Origin: Verrucomicrobiota bacterium
GTDB taxonomy: Bacteria > Verrucomicrobiota > Verrucomicrobiia > Chthoniobacterales > JAFAMB01
Assembly (NCBI GenBank): GCA_019247695.1
Contig: JAFBAP010000084.1
Coordinates: forward strand, 81,095 to 145,094
Length of the DNA stretch: 64,000 nucleotides
Reading direction: 5' to 3'
In this document: positions 28,392-39,105 of the stretch, piece after piece
Position numbering within the stretch: the first letter of the stretch is position 1
How the letters are laid out: each line of letters begins with the position of its first letter
The notes under the pieces: model-generated
Databases searched by the model: none
What the model was told of the DNA's origin: nothing
The model's input: only the letters and a program-made list of their open reading frames with translations
Translations under genes and position numbers: made by a program

Positions 28392-29933
28392 GTGAAGACG
28401 GGCTTGCCGATCCGCTACATCCTCACCGGGCTGCTGGCCCTGGCCGGGCTCTACCTGGCCTTCGTTCTCTACCGAACCGGGAACGTCCTGATTGCCGTCG
28501 TCGCGCTCGTGGTCGCCTGCCTGGGCGTATTCATTTACCTGAACCCCTCCGCTACCACGTTCAGGTACCTGTTCCCGGGCTTCATCGGCTTTGGCCTCTT
28601 CGTTCTTTTGCCCCTCGTTTACACGATTTACATCGGGTTTACCAAATACAGCTCGCAGAATCTGCTCCTTTTCGACCGCAGCGCTGCGTTGTTCCGCAAC
28701 GAAACGTATACGCTGCCGAACGCCGTCTCGTACAAGTACCGTTTGTACACTCAGGACGACGGTACCTACGCGTTGTACCTGGAAGACGATAAAGATCCTG
28801 GACGCCGCTTTGCCTCGGAATCGTTCGACCTCGTGACCGGTCCCAAAGCCGAACCCGAGCCCGAACCTGTAAGGCTCAATCCTTTGCCGGCCGGCGCCCA
28901 GGCTCAGGGCAAACCGCTGACGATGGTGCAAATCAACCGTGCGAAGTTGCTGCCGCCCCTGCGAAAACGGACCTTTGTCCTGCCCGACGACACGCTCATC
29001 GGCATGGGCGGGCTGACCAATTTCACCGCGCGAGAACGGCTTTGGAAGCAAAACCCGGATAATTCGCTCACCAACCAAAAGGATGGAACCGTCATCCGCC
29101 CCGATTTCAAACAGGGTTTCTTCGTCAATGACAAGGGTGAAAGGGTCGGCGTCGGCTTCCGGACGTTCAGCGGGTTTGAAAATTACACCCGCATTTTCAC
29201 CGATCCCCGAATCGCTGCCCCGTTTGTCAGGATCTTTCTTTGGACCCTGGCGTTTTCGGCGATGTCGGCCTTCCTGACGTTTGTCACCGGCATGCTGCTG
29301 GCGGTCATTCTCGAACAGAAAGACCTCCGGTTCCGGAAAGTTTACCGGACCCTTTTTATCCTGCCCTACGCGGTCCCGGGCGTTCTCTCGATCCTGATCC
29401 TGAAAGGGTTGTTCAACCAGGAATTTGGCGCGATCAATGAATTGCTCCGGGGAATTTTCGGCTTCGCACCGGCGTGGGAGACCAATCCATGGGGCGCCCG
29501 GGCTATGATTCTGCTGGTGAACCTTTGGCTCGGCTACCCGTACATGATGCTGATCTGCACCGGCATGCTGCAGTCCATCCCGTCAGGCATTTACGAAGCG
29601 AGCGCCATTGATGGTAGCAACCCGAGGATCGACTTTTTCAAGCTGACGCTGCCCCTGGTGTTGCCGCCGATGATCCCTATCCTGATCTCCACGTTCGCGT
29701 TCAATTTTAACAACTTCAACCTGATCTACCTGCTGACCGCCGGGGGGCCCCAAATGGTCGGCGGGTCGGCAGGAGAAACCGACCTGCTAGTAACTTACAC
29801 CTACAATATTGCCTTCCGCGATTCCGGCACGAACTACGGCTTGGCCGCCGCAATCGCCACCCTCCTCTTCATCCTGGTCGGGGCTCTGGCCTGGGTGAAC
29901 CTCAGGATGACCCGACGCCAGGTGAAAATATGA
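28392..29933 (+). CDS. malF: Maltose-type ABC transporter permease MalF
   Basis: 513 residues, GTG start at 28392. Two or three N-terminal membrane helices, a periplasmic P2 loop of ~200 residues (about 80-280) as in enterobacterial MalF, then the permease core with the EAA loop [20 protein letters not shown] (about 404-423), which contacts the ATPase. Forms the transport channel with MalG. Overlaps malG by four bases (ATGA), so translation is coupled. Confidence 0.95.
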   Translation: MKTGLPIRYILTGLLALAGLYLAFVLYRTGNVLIAVVALVVACLGVFIYLNPSATTFRYLFPGFIGFGLFVLLPLVYTIYIGFTKYSSQNLLLFDRSAALFRNETYTLPNAVSYKYRLYTQDDGTYALYLEDDKDPGRRFASESFDLVTGPKAEPEPEPVRLNPLPAGAQAQGKPLTMVQINRAKLLPPLRKRTFVLPDDTLIGMGGLTNFTARERLWKQNPDNSLTNQKDGTVIRPDFKQGFFVNDKGERVGVGFRTFSGFENYTRIFTDPRIAAPFVRIFLWTLAFSAMSAFLTFVTGMLLAVILEQKDLRFRKVYRTLFILPYAVPGVLSILILKGLFNQEFGAINELLRGIFGFAPAWETNPWGARAMILLVNLWLGYPYMMLICTGMLQSIPSGIYEASAIDGSNPRIDFFKLTLPLVLPPMIPILISTFAFNFNNFNLIYLLTAGGPQMVGGSAGETDLLVTYTYNIAFRDSGTNYGLAAAIATLLFILVGALAWVNLRMTRRQVKI

Positions 29934-30961
29934 AAAGGATCACTCCCGAACCGCAAACGCCGGCTGCAAACCGGGAACCGGTTGCACCCCAACTGCAAGA
30001 ACCGGCCGGAGCAGGGGAAGCATCAGCTGTTCCCGCACCAACCGCCGCGCGCGGAAAGCTCAAACCGGAACAGAAATCCATAATCCGGCACGTGGTTTCC
30101 CACGTGATCCTGATCAGCTTGCTGGTGCTGGTCCTCGTGCCCTACATCATGGTGGTTTCAGCTTCCTTCCGCCGCGGCAATTACGCCCCGAGCGGATTGT
30201 TCCCCGACAAGGTCAGCCTGGAACATTGGAAGTACGTCCTGGGCATCCCTTATCAGGAAATTGCCAATCCGGCTACCGGCGAAACCCACGTGGTCCAGGC
30301 CGAAACCCCGCCGCTACTCTGGTTCTGGAACTCCATCAAAGTGTCGTCGATCGCGTCTGCCGCCATCATTCTGCTGTCGGGAACGGCGGCTTACGCCTTC
30401 GCCCGGCTTAAATTCAAATTCAAGTCGGTCACCTTAAGTTCCTTGCTGATCCTGCAAATGTTTCCCATGGTGCTCGCGTTGGTCGCCATTTATTCCATCC
30501 TCGATTTCCTGGGTCAATACGTCCGGTGGCTGGGCCTCAACACCCAACCGGGTCTGATCCTGGTCTACCTCGGTGGCATTTCAGGTTATATCTGGATGAT
30601 CAAAGGCTACTTCGAGACGATCCCGGAAAGCATGGAGGAATCGGCTCGTATCGATGGCGCCTCTCAGTTTCAGACGTTCATGCGGATCCTGCTGCCGATG
30701 AGTCTGCCCATTTTTGCGGTGGTCTTTATCCTGTCATTTATCGCGTTCATGTCGGAATACCCCGTGGCCTCGATCGTCCTGCAGGCGCGCAGTAACTGGA
30801 CCTTGGCAGTCGGGGCCAATTCCTTCCTGGCGGAGCACGAAAAGCTCTGGGGCCGGTTTTCGGCTCTGGCTGTCCTGAGCGGCCTGCCTATCACCGTGAT
30901 GTTCCTGCTGTGCCAGAAGTTTATCGTCGGCGGTTTAACGTCCGGCGGCGCCAAGGAATGA
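29930..30961 (+). CDS. malG: Maltose-type ABC transporter permease MalG
   Basis: 343 residues. An unusual ~45-residue proline/alanine-rich N-terminus ([20 protein letters not shown]) precedes the six-helix permease. EAA loop: [21 protein letters not shown] (about 227-247). [19 protein letters not shown] and the C-terminal [15 protein letters not shown] are MalG hallmarks. No malK follows; an ATPase encoded elsewhere must be shared. Confidence 0.95.
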   Translation: MKRITPEPQTPAANREPVAPQLQEPAGAGEASAVPAPTAARGKLKPEQKSIIRHVVSHVILISLLVLVLVPYIMVVSASFRRGNYAPSGLFPDKVSLEHWKYVLGIPYQEIANPATGETHVVQAETPPLLWFWNSIKVSSIASAAIILLSGTAAYAFARLKFKFKSVTLSSLLILQMFPMVLALVAIYSILDFLGQYVRWLGLNTQPGLILVYLGGISGYIWMIKGYFETIPESMEESARIDGASQFQTFMRILLPMSLPIFAVVFILSFIAFMSEYPVASIVLQARSNWTLAVGANSFLAEHEKLWGRFSALAVLSGLPITVMFLLCQKFIVGGLTSGGAKE

Positions 30962-30989
30962 ACGGGGCCTTTCCAAGCGGCATCAAGAA

Positions 30990-31200
30990 ACATCCCGAAA
31001 GAACGCAACGTCTTCTACTACCATTTAGACCGTTGTCTTGGTCGAATTCCGGCGGGATTTCAGCCCCGAAAGGGCAGTTTCCTAGGGTAAACCCTGGGTT
31101 TCCGCTAAGTTCTCACGGCCCGTTGGGCCTGAAACCGTGGTAGGGGCGCGGAGCGTCCGGCAGCACCCCCTCCGCCGGAATTCCGCCCGAATAACCGTCT
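30990..31200. repeat. Dispersed hairpin element copy downstream of malG
   Basis: 'ctaccatttagaccgttgtc', 'cagccccgaaagggcag', 'agggtaaaccctgggt', 'ctaagttctcacggcccgtt' and 'gggcctgaaaccg' follow in order and match the element at 2.5-2.9 kb. May also act as 3'-end hairpins for malEFG. Confidence 0.6.
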
Positions 31201-31349
31201 ACATGGTATAGCTCCATTCCCCGGCCCGGGATCGCTTGGCATGATGATCATACAGGACCCCTTTCTCGCGGCCGGCTCGCAGGTTGGGCGCGATCATTCA
31301 TCGTACGCGTTGAATTGCCGGCCTGCTCTCCGGTTGCACTCCTGGATCC

Positions 31350-32162
31350 ATGGAGAAACGGCTACTAGGTAATTCCGGACTTGAAGTGCCGGTGGTCGGC
31401 ATGGGTACCTGGCGAACCTTCAACGTGCGCGGCTCCGCACCGGAATCTAATGCCTGCGCGGTGGTCGACCACGCGTTGGCGGTCCGGGCAAACTTTTTTG
31501 ATTCGTCTCCGATGTACGGGGAAGCGGAACGTGTGTTGGGGAGGGCACTTGAGGGGCGAAGAGACGCGGCCATCGTGGCCACAAAGGTCTGGGCGGGCTC
31601 ACCCGCGGAAGGCCGCGCGCAGATCAAGCGGGCTATGCTGTTTTTTGGCGGACGCATCGATCTCTACCAAATCCATAATCTGGTGAGTTGGCGCGATCAC
31701 CTGCCGGTCTTGGAAAAACTGAAAGAGTCAGGGCAAGTCGCTGCCATCGGGGCAACGCATTACAGCGCGGGCGCATTCGGTGACCTCGCCGGCGTGATGC
31801 GGACCGGGCGCATCACTGCCGTCCAGATTCCCTACAATCCGGTGCAGCGCGAGGTGGAGTCAACAATCCTCCCCTTGGCGGCCGAGCTCGGGCTGGGTGT
31901 GGTGGTCATGCGGCCCTTCGGTGAGGGTGCCCTGATGCGACGGGTTCCGCCCGAGACCGACCTCAAACCCTTAGCCGCTTTCGGCGTGAGGTCCTGGCCG
32001 CAGGCATTGCTCAAATGGATTCTGAGTGACCCCAGGTGTCACGTGGCGATCCCTGCAACCTTGAACCCCGGTCGCATGGACGAAAATGCAGGCGCGGGGA
32101 GCCCCCCCTGGTTCGGGCCGGATGAAAGGGCCTACGTTTCCCGACTGAGCGGACGGATCTGA
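31350..32162 (+). CDS. Aldo/keto reductase
   Basis: 270 residues with the AKR tetrad: Asp and Tyr in FFDSSPMYGEAE (about 50-61), Lys in ATKVW and His in YQIHN. Beta/alpha barrel from LLGNSGLEVPVVGMGTW. Short for the family and lacking a clear C-terminal NADP loop extension (KWILSDPRCHVAIPATLNP is the usual nucleotide segment and is present). It precedes the sugar-transport/fuconate operon, so a sugar dehydrogenase role is plausible but unproven. Confidence 0.87.
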   Translation: MEKRLLGNSGLEVPVVGMGTWRTFNVRGSAPESNACAVVDHALAVRANFFDSSPMYGEAERVLGRALEGRRDAAIVATKVWAGSPAEGRAQIKRAMLFFGGRIDLYQIHNLVSWRDHLPVLEKLKESGQVAAIGATHYSAGAFGDLAGVMRTGRITAVQIPYNPVQREVESTILPLAAELGLGVVVMRPFGEGALMRRVPPETDLKPLAAFGVRSWPQALLKWILSDPRCHVAIPATLNPGRMDENAGAGSPPWFGPDERAYVSRLSGRI

Positions 32163-32543
32163 CGTGGAGCGCTCGCCGCAGCCGCCCAGGCCTGCTCGTC
32201 TGCCTTGAGGATGCTATATTGTCCCTATTCAGACCGGTTCGAGACTGGATTCTGGCGTGGGCATGACGATTCCGGGCCTCCGGTAGGTCAAGGGGATGCA
32301 GGAAGCGCAAAAGGTTGCTTAAGCGATTTTTCGACGTAATATGGTCGCTTGATGCCGCGCTCGAAGCACTCCTGGTAGTCGAGGGTGGCTCCCCCCAGGA
32401 TTCCAAGTTGGCTTTCATGAGCAAGACCGGCAGCGTGGCGACTCCCGCCACGAGCGCCCCGGGGGGGGAGCCGGTGCCACGCGTCTGCTTCGACCGGTTA
32501 CGTTACAAACAGTTAGCCAACCATCCACCCGGTGAGATTAGAC
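32163..32543. promoter_or_regulatory. Leader region of the sugar ABC operon, no gene
   Basis: 381 bp without a gene. It must contain the promoter of the five-gene operon. I found no convincing -35/-10 pair or operator palindrome by eye. A GGTGAG ribosome binding site sits nine bases before ATG 32544. Confidence 0.4.
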
Positions 32544-33611
32544 ATGATTAAGAAAAGTACCCGCGGCAAGGCGTTGCTGGCGGTTATGACGGGCATCGCC
32601 TTGATCGGTGCCGCGCACGCAGACACCAAGAAGATGCGCATCGCGTTCTCCAACAACTATGCCGGCAATTCCTGGCGGCAAGCCATGTTGAAGAGCTATG
32701 ACATCGTGACCAAAAAAGCGGTTGCTGACGGGATCGTAGCCGCTGCCGACGTGTTTACTACGGCCGACAAGGAAGTGCCGACCCAGGCGGCGCAGATCCA
32801 GAACCTGATCCTTCAAGGCTATAACGCAATCGTTATTAACGCGTCCTCACCGGACGCCTTGAACGGCGCCATCAAGCAGGCGTGCGACGCCGGCATCGTG
32901 GTTGTCTCTTTCGATGGAATCGTCACCGAGCCGTGCGCCTGGCGCGTGGTCGTCGACTTCAAAGACTACGGCACCCAGGAAGTTGAACACCTTGCGAAAT
33001 GGCTCCCGAAAGGCGGCAACCTCCTGGAGATACGTGGCCTTGCCGGCACGTCGATCGACGACGCGATCCACAGCGGGATCGCGGAAGGCGTCCGCAAGCA
33101 CCCGGAATTCAAGATCGTCAGCAGCGTCGAGGGCGACTGGGACCAGACCACTGCGCAGAAGGCCGTAGCGACCGTCCTGCCCTCCCTCGCTGAAATCGTC
33201 GGCGTGGTCGACCAGGGCGGTGACGGGTACGGGGCCGCGCAGGCCTTCACCGCAGCCAAGCGCAGGCTGCCGATCATCATCATGGGCAATCGTCAGGATG
33301 AACTCGAATGGTGGAAGGATCAGAAGCAGAAGAACGGCTACACGACGTGGTCGGCCTCCATTGCACCCGGCGTCTCGACGCTCGCATTCTGGATCGCGCA
33401 GCAGATCCTTGACGGACGCAAGGACATTCCGCATGACCTGGTCGTGCCTTACCTCGCCTTTGATCAGGATAACTTCGAGGCCGCCCTGGCCAACATTCCG
33501 GCCGGGGGCGTTGCCAGCCACGAATACACAGTAGAGGAGGCCAAAAAGGCGATCGAATCCAACACGAACAAGACGGCCGACAAGACGGCGGACGCGAGCG
33601 CGAGTAAGTGA
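32544..33611 (+). CDS. Periplasmic sugar-binding protein of a CUT2-type ABC transporter
   Basis: 355 residues from ATG 32544. Signal peptide AVMTGIALIGAAHA|DTK. Peripla_BP_4-type fold: RIAFSNNYAGNSWRQAMLKS, IQNLILQGYNAIVINASSP, AGIVVVSFDGIV, GVVDQGGDGYGAAQAF. These are RbsB-like features. The C-terminal tail (EEAKKAIESNTNKTADKTAD) is low complexity. Together with the following three genes and fuconate dehydratase, the substrate is probably L-fucose or a similar 6-deoxy/pentose sugar. Confidence 0.9.
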   Translation: MIKKSTRGKALLAVMTGIALIGAAHADTKKMRIAFSNNYAGNSWRQAMLKSYDIVTKKAVADGIVAAADVFTTADKEVPTQAAQIQNLILQGYNAIVINASSPDALNGAIKQACDAGIVVVSFDGIVTEPCAWRVVVDFKDYGTQEVEHLAKWLPKGGNLLEIRGLAGTSIDDAIHSGIAEGVRKHPEFKIVSSVEGDWDQTTAQKAVATVLPSLAEIVGVVDQGGDGYGAAQAFTAAKRRLPIIIMGNRQDELEWWKDQKQKNGYTTWSASIAPGVSTLAFWIAQQILDGRKDIPHDLVVPYLAFDQDNFEAALANIPAGGVASHEYTVEEAKKAIESNTNKTADKTADASASK

Positions 33612-33673
33612 CGGCGCCTGCCCCGTCGCCCAGCGGCGTCCTTGGAGCCCGGTTGAATTAGTTCCCGTGTCTC

Positions 33674-35143
33674 ATGCCTCCGGTAACCACGAACATCGTC
33701 AGGTTGGACGGCGTCGAAAAGCACTTCGGCGCCGTGCGAGCGCTTGCGCAGGTTGATTTCTCCGTCGACAACGGCGAGTGCGTCGGGCTCGTGGGCCATA
33801 ACGGGGCCGGCAAATCGACGCTCATGCACGTCCTGGCCGGTACGCTCACGCCCGACCGTGGGCAGATCATCGTCCGGGGTGAGGCGCGCCAAGGGTATAC
33901 GGTGGTCATGGCGCAAAAGCTGGGTATCCGGTGCGTATTTCAGGAATTATCGCTTTGCCCCAACTTGAGCGTGGCTGAGAACGCGCGGGTCTTTCACCCC
34001 GGCATCACCGGTTGGGGCTGGCGCAGACGAGCCGGCAACCTCATTCGCGGCAAACTTGACGAGATGTTTCCAGGCCACGGCATCGCTCCCGATGCGCTCG
34101 TCGGCGAGATGCCGATCGGCAAACGCCAGATGGTCGAAGTGGCGCGCGCGTTCACGGTCACCAAGGCTCCGCTGCACCTCGTCATCCTGGACGAACCGAC
34201 CTCGTCGCTCGACAGCCATACCGCCGGGCAACTGCTTGCCTACGTGCGGCGGGTGGTGGCGAGCGGCGTGAGCTGCATCCTGATCTCGCATCTCCTGCGC
34301 GAAATCCTCGATTATTCCGACCGGATCGTGGTGATGCGTGACGGCGCGGTCGTCACTTCCGGACGCGCATCCGGTTTCAACCGCGACAGTTTAGTGATCG
34401 CCATGGGCGGGGCTGCGGCCGGCCCGGCGCGGCCGGAGGAGGCCGCCGCCAGCCTGCGGCGCACGACCCCGGTGCGAGTCCGCGCACGGCCGGCGACCCA
34501 GCGCGACGGCAGGGAACTCGTCGCCCACGAGGGCGAGATTATCGGGCTCGCCGGTCTTGCCGGGCATGGCCAGACCGAGTTGTTGATACGCATATTCAGC
34601 GGCGCGTCTCGTCGTTTACCCGGCGCCGAGGTGACCGCGCCCGTGGCGCTCATCGCCGGTGACCGGCAGACCGACGGGGTCTTTCCGCTCTGGTCGATTG
34701 CTGAAAATATCGGCATTCGTTCGATCGCGGCGCTGCGCAAGGGCCTGCTGATCTCTTCCCGGCTTGAGGAAGGCTTTGCCGAGCGCTGGCAGAAGCGCAT
34801 CAAAATTCGTACCCCCGACCTGCGTAACAACATCTTGTCGCTCTCCGGCGGGAACCAACAGAAGGCGTTGTTTGCCCGGGCGCTCGGTTCCGAAGCGAAG
34901 ATCGTGCTCATGGACGACCCCATGCGCGGCGTCGATATCGGCACCAAGCTCGAGGTTTACGACCTTATCCGCGCCGAGGCGGAGGCCGGCCGCACATTCC
35001 TCTGGTACACCAGTGAAGCGGATGAACTGAAGAATTGTGACCACGTCTATGTGTTCCGCAGTGGCCGGATCATTGCGGACCTGCATCGTAACGAACTTAG
35101 CGAGGAGCGCGTCATCCAATCCTCCTTCCAGGAGGTCACCTGA
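33674..35143 (+). CDS. Two-domain sugar ABC transporter ATPase (RbsA/MglA type)
   Basis: 489 residues, two NBDs. NBD1: Walker [10 protein letters not shown], signature-like [17 protein letters not shown], Walker [16 protein letters not shown]2: the Walker A region is degenerate ([13 protein letters not shown]), the signature is [15 protein letters not shown] and Walker [13 protein letters not shown]. Degenerate NBD2 is normal for this class. The NBD1 signature has diverged from LSGGQ, also common. Gap to next gene is two bases. Confidence 0.92.
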   Translation: MPPVTTNIVRLDGVEKHFGAVRALAQVDFSVDNGECVGLVGHNGAGKSTLMHVLAGTLTPDRGQIIVRGEARQGYTVVMAQKLGIRCVFQELSLCPNLSVAENARVFHPGITGWGWRRRAGNLIRGKLDEMFPGHGIAPDALVGEMPIGKRQMVEVARAFTVTKAPLHLVILDEPTSSLDSHTAGQLLAYVRRVVASGVSCILISHLLREILDYSDRIVVMRDGAVVTSGRASGFNRDSLVIAMGGAAAGPARPEEAAASLRRTTPVRVRARPATQRDGRELVAHEGEIIGLAGLAGHGQTELLIRIFSGASRRLPGAEVTAPVALIAGDRQTDGVFPLWSIAENIGIRSIAALRKGLLISSRLEEGFAERWQKRIKIRTPDLRNNILSLSGGNQQKALFARALGSEAKIVLMDDPMRGVDIGTKLEVYDLIRAEAEAGRTFLWYTSEADELKNCDHVYVFRSGRIIADLHRNELSEERVIQSSFQEVT

Positions 35144-35145
35144 TC

Positions 35146-36129
35146 ATGGCTTCCGTTGCCGCCCCACGTGCCCCACGGGTCACTTCCAGCCGTTTCCGGG
35201 TGCCGCGCCGGTTTCTGCGGGCGGCCCTGCCGGGCCTTTCACTCGCGCTCGTCATCCTCGCCATCGGCAAACTTAACCCGCGTGCAGTCAGCTATTTCGG
35301 GCTTAACCTGATGCTCAACCTGGGCATTCCGGTGGCGCTCGCCACCATCGCCCAGATGTTCGTCATCACCGTGAACGACCTTGATCTTTCGATCGGGACG
35401 TTCGTCAGCTTCGTGGGCTGCGTCACCGCGACGTGGCTCCGCGACGCGCCGCTCCTTGGCGTTGCCGTCCTTCTCGGGGGCGTCGCCGTGTATGCGTTCC
35501 TCGGCGCAGTGATCCACCTGCGAAACGTTCCGTCGATCGTGGTAACGCTCGGCATGTTTTTCGTCTGGCAAGGCCTGGCCATCCTGGTCCTGCCCAAGCC
35601 CGGCGGCAAGGCGCCCGTCTGGCTGCATGACTTGATGAATTTCCGTACCCCGTATGTGCCGTTTCCCATCGTGGCAGCCATCGTGATCGGGGTCGTTGTT
35701 CACGCCGGGCTGATGCGAGGTTCGTACGGGGCGATCCTGCGCGGCTCCGGCGGCAACCCGAACGCGATCGGCCGGGCCGGATGGTCGTTGCTGAAGATCA
35801 AGGTCATCATGTTCGCGCTGGCCGGCGTATTCGGGGTCCTCTCCGGACTGGCGTTGATCGGCCTGACCACGTCGGCCGACGCCAACATCGGCAAAGGTTA
35901 CACCCTGCTTTCGATCGCGGGCGTTATCCTGGGCGGCGGCGAGTTCGTCGGCGGGCACACGTCGCCGATCGGTGCGGTCATCGGCGCCCTGACGCTGACG
36001 CTCGCCGGTTCACTCCTCAACTTCATGCGGATCTCGCCCGATTGGCAGGTCGGCGCACAGGGCGCGATCCTGATCATCGTCCTCGCCGCACGCGCCCTCA
36101 TCAACCAGACCGGCGGGAGGGCGCCGTGA
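35146..36129 (+). CDS. Sugar ABC transporter permease 1 (CUT2)
   Basis: 327 residues, about nine hydrophobic segments. The BPD_transp_2 core includes AQMFVITVNDLDLSIGTFVS and RGSGGNPNAIGRAGWSLLKI, typical of RbsC-like permeases. The following permease overlaps the stop codon by four bases (GTGA). Inner membrane; pairs with the next gene. Confidence 0.9.
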   Translation: MASVAAPRAPRVTSSRFRVPRRFLRAALPGLSLALVILAIGKLNPRAVSYFGLNLMLNLGIPVALATIAQMFVITVNDLDLSIGTFVSFVGCVTATWLRDAPLLGVAVLLGGVAVYAFLGAVIHLRNVPSIVVTLGMFFVWQGLAILVLPKPGGKAPVWLHDLMNFRTPYVPFPIVAAIVIGVVVHAGLMRGSYGAILRGSGGNPNAIGRAGWSLLKIKVIMFALAGVFGVLSGLALIGLTTSADANIGKGYTLLSIAGVILGGGEFVGGHTSPIGAVIGALTLTLAGSLLNFMRISPDWQVGAQGAILIIVLAARALINQTGGRAP

Positions 36130-37079
36130 AGTTAAGGGGAAACGGCAACTTTCTGGCGCGGCCATGGATCTGGTCCTACCTGGGTGCCTTGCTGGTTTGG
36201 CTTGCGGCCATCGCCTTCACGCGCGGTTATGGGGCCGGCGGCATGATCACGGCAGCGCTCGCACTTGCCGTCTTCTGCGTAATCACCGGCGTCGCTCAAA
36301 TGTTCGTCATCACCCTCGGACCGGGTAACGTCGATTTGTCGTTGCCGGCTAATATCGGGCTGGCGAGCGCGGTTGCCATGAAGGTGATGCATGGCTCCGA
36401 TTCGATGATTGCCGCCGGTCTGCTCGCGGCGCTTGGCTCCGGCTTTAGCATCGGCATCGCCAACTACCTTCTGATCCGGCTGTTGCGAATCCCCCCCATC
36501 ATCGCGACCCTTTCGGCGAGCTTTATCGTCCAGTCTGCCGGTATTGCGTACGGTCGCGGCTTGCAGATCAAGCCGCCACCCGGTTTTGCCGCGATTACTA
36601 CTGCTCAACTCGCAGGAATGCCCTTGATGGCAATCGGCACGGTCATCTTCACCGTCGGGGCCGGAATCCTGTTGCACCGGACGATCTACGGCCGGTCGGT
36701 CCTCGCCATCGGGCAGAACCCGCGTGCCGCCTGGCTCGCCGGAATCGCGGTTGAACGGGTCCGGTGCGCAACTTATGTCCTGAGCGGAGCGCTCGGCGGG
36801 ATCTGCGGAGCACTGCTGGCCGGCTATTTCAGGGGATCGTCGCTGGAGATCGGCGACGAATACCTGCTCGCCTCGATCGCGTGCGTCGTGATCGGCGGAA
36901 CTTCGGTTAGCGGGGGCAAGGCCAATGTGCCCGGGTTATGGGGGGCGGCCCTCTTCCTGGTGCTCCTGCTCACCATGCTTAATACTTTCGGTGTAAGCGC
37001 CGGCATACGTCTGCTGGTCACCGGATTCGTCATCATCGCCGTGATCGTCATCGCCGGCGGCCAGAAGCCGCTGAGGTGA
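36126..37079 (+). CDS. Sugar ABC transporter permease 2 (CUT2)
   Basis: 317 residues from GTG 36126, chosen for the 4-bp overlap with the previous gene; the longer frame beginning at 35781 is a shadow of permease 1. RbsC-like core: AQMFVITLGPGNVDLSLPA, YGRSVLAIGQNPRAAWLAGI, VIGGTSVSGGKANVPG. A two-permease set is less common than RbsC homodimers but known for several CUT2 systems. Confidence 0.88.
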   Translation: MKLRGNGNFLARPWIWSYLGALLVWLAAIAFTRGYGAGGMITAALALAVFCVITGVAQMFVITLGPGNVDLSLPANIGLASAVAMKVMHGSDSMIAAGLLAALGSGFSIGIANYLLIRLLRIPPIIATLSASFIVQSAGIAYGRGLQIKPPPGFAAITTAQLAGMPLMAIGTVIFTVGAGILLHRTIYGRSVLAIGQNPRAAWLAGIAVERVRCATYVLSGALGGICGALLAGYFRGSSLEIGDEYLLASIACVVIGGTSVSGGKANVPGLWGAALFLVLLLTMLNTFGVSAGIRLLVTGFVIIAVIVIAGGQKPLR

Positions 37080-37120
37080 AAACTCAGTCCTCCGGAACGG
37101 CGCGACCCTTGCGAATCAAC

Positions 37121-38422
37121 ATGCCCATAAAGATCACCCACCTGACCGCCCACGACATTCGTTTTCCAACCTCGCGCACCCTCCAGGGATCTGACGCGAT
37201 GAACCCTGCCCCCGATTATTCCGCAGCCTACGTCATCCTCTATACCGATGCGCCGCAGGGCTATTCCGGCCACGGATTGACCTTCACAATCGGCCGCGGA
37301 AACGAAATCTGCGTAGGGGCCGCGAGACTGCTCGCCCCCCTCGTTGTCGGCGCGACGCTGGAGGAGATCGTGGCTGATATGGGCGCGTTCTGGCGTCACC
37401 TCACCGCGGGCGACAGCCAACTGCGTTGGATCGGTCCGGAAAAGGGCGCCATTCACCTCGCAACTGCCGCCATCATCAATGGTTTATGGGATTTGTGGGC
37501 GAAGGCGGCGGGCAAACCGGTGTGGAAACTCTTGGTTGACCTGAGCCCGCAGGAATTGGTGCGCTGCCTGGATTTTACTTATGTCACCGATGCGCTGACG
37601 CCTGGTGAAGCCCTCGCGATGCTCGAGCGCAACGCGGCGGCCAAATCCGAACGCGAACGTGAAATGGAGACCCGGGGTTACCCTGCCTACACCACCGCCG
37701 CGGGCTGGCTTGGTTATTCTGACGACAAGATGCGCCACTTGGCGCGGGAAGGGGTGGCGGCGGGTTGGACGCATTTCAAACAGAAGGTCGGCGGTGACAT
37801 CGAAGCCGATATCAGGCGCGCCCGCATCCTGCGTGAAGAGATCGGCTGGGAACGGAAGCTCATGATGGACGCCAACCAGGTCTGGAATATCGATCAAGCC
37901 GTCAGCAGCATGGGCCGGCTTGCGGAATTTAAACCGTGGTGGATCGAAGAGCCCACCAGCCCGGATGACATCCTGGGCCACGCCGCCATTCGTAAACAGA
38001 TCGCGCCGATTGGTGTGGCGACCGGCGAGCAATGCCATAACCGGGTGATGTTCAAGCAACTGCTCCAGGCGGAAGCCATTGACTTTTGTCAGATCGACAA
38101 TGCACGCCTCGGCGGCCTGAACGAGGTCATCGTCGTGTTGTTGATGGCGGCGAAGTTCGGCGTGCCGGTTTGCCCGCACGCCGGCGGCGTCGGCCTCTGC
38201 GAATACGCCCAGCACGTCTCCATCTTCGACTACATTTGCGTGTCGGCGTCGCTCCAGAATCGCGTGCTCGAATACGTCGATCACCTGCACGAGCATTTCT
38301 TTGATCCGGTCGTCATCAGCAAGGGGCGTTACATGCCACCACAGAACGCCGGCTACAGCGTCACCATGCGGCCCGAAACGCTTGAGCAATTCGAGTTTCC
38401 TGCCGGACCCGCCTGGAGGTAG
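37121..38422 (+). CDS. fucD: L-fuconate dehydratase (enolase superfamily)
   Basis: 433 residues from ATG 37121, aligning with the usual family start (...TAHDIRFPTSRTLQGSDAMN); a coupled GTG at 37076 would add 15. Acid/base Lys in HFKQKVGG; metal ligands in MMDANQVW, WIEEPTSPDD and TGEQCHNR; catalytic Asp/His in QIDNARLGG and CPHAGGVGL. It dehydrates L-fuconate to 2-keto-3-deoxy-L-fuconate in the oxidative, non-phosphorylated fucose pathway. Position as last gene of a sugar-import operon supports this. Confidence 0.9.
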   Translation: MPIKITHLTAHDIRFPTSRTLQGSDAMNPAPDYSAAYVILYTDAPQGYSGHGLTFTIGRGNEICVGAARLLAPLVVGATLEEIVADMGAFWRHLTAGDSQLRWIGPEKGAIHLATAAIINGLWDLWAKAAGKPVWKLLVDLSPQELVRCLDFTYVTDALTPGEALAMLERNAAAKSEREREMETRGYPAYTTAAGWLGYSDDKMRHLAREGVAAGWTHFKQKVGGDIEADIRRARILREEIGWERKLMMDANQVWNIDQAVSSMGRLAEFKPWWIEEPTSPDDILGHAAIRKQIAPIGVATGEQCHNRVMFKQLLQAEAIDFCQIDNARLGGLNEVIVVLLMAAKFGVPVCPHAGGVGLCEYAQHVSIFDYICVSASLQNRVLEYVDHLHEHFFDPVVISKGRYMPPQNAGYSVTMRPETLEQFEFPAGPAWR

Positions 38423-39105
38423 TCGGCGCATTGGTACTCGGTTGTATTTTGCTCTGGAGATCGATCCCCGCTTTGTCGGCACCCGCGGGAATTTGTAGTC
38501 AATGGACCTAACTAACTCGCGCTGCAACTTCGCCTGGAGTCTCGGTGTGGATCAAACTGCTTTTCCCAACTCATGCGGAAAGAGGGAATGAATCTTTCAA
38601 TTTCTGAGCGGTGGGTAGGTGAATGGTCAAAAGTTCGTGCGCATGCGATCGAGAACAACGTTCTGAATATGCGGGTCCCGGCACCAGTTATGCGAACGAA
38701 TCTTCGCCCGGCTACTTACACCTGTTCTCAGGACGGTTGAGCTGTCGTTGCCCCGGAGGGATCGCCGGGACAAAAATAGCTCAACAAACTTGAAAACCGG
38801 TGTAGCAGGAATTTTGGGCAACAGGCTTCAGGCGCGCACAACAACGGGCGACAGAGAATGGACGCGTCATCTCTGAGAAACGATACTCACAAAGAAGAGC
38901 GGATGAAGACGCCGATTCCTACCGGCGCAATACAGGCTCCCTTCCGAGATTCAAACCGTACAACTACCTGGTTGGCAGTGGACTCTAGGAAGACGTTGTG
39001 CTAAGAAGATGGTGTGCGCTGATCTGCAGCGTCATTTAGACTGCCGGCACCAAACGTCGCCTCCGGACCAAAGGTTTCCGGGGCACTGGGAAGTTCTGGA
39101 GTCCA
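38423..39105. other. 683-bp spacer, lower GC than its neighbours
   Basis: No gene recognised. Base composition between 38500 and 39050 looks less GC-rich than flanking genes and contains no clear repeat except a 'ccccggagggatcgccgggac' fragment near 38752, which recalls the dispersed element. Confidence 0.5.

Noticed and set aside
35781..36125. Extended start of permease 2
   Set aside because: It overlaps permease 1 in another frame; GTG 36126 gives a normal 4-bp overlap.
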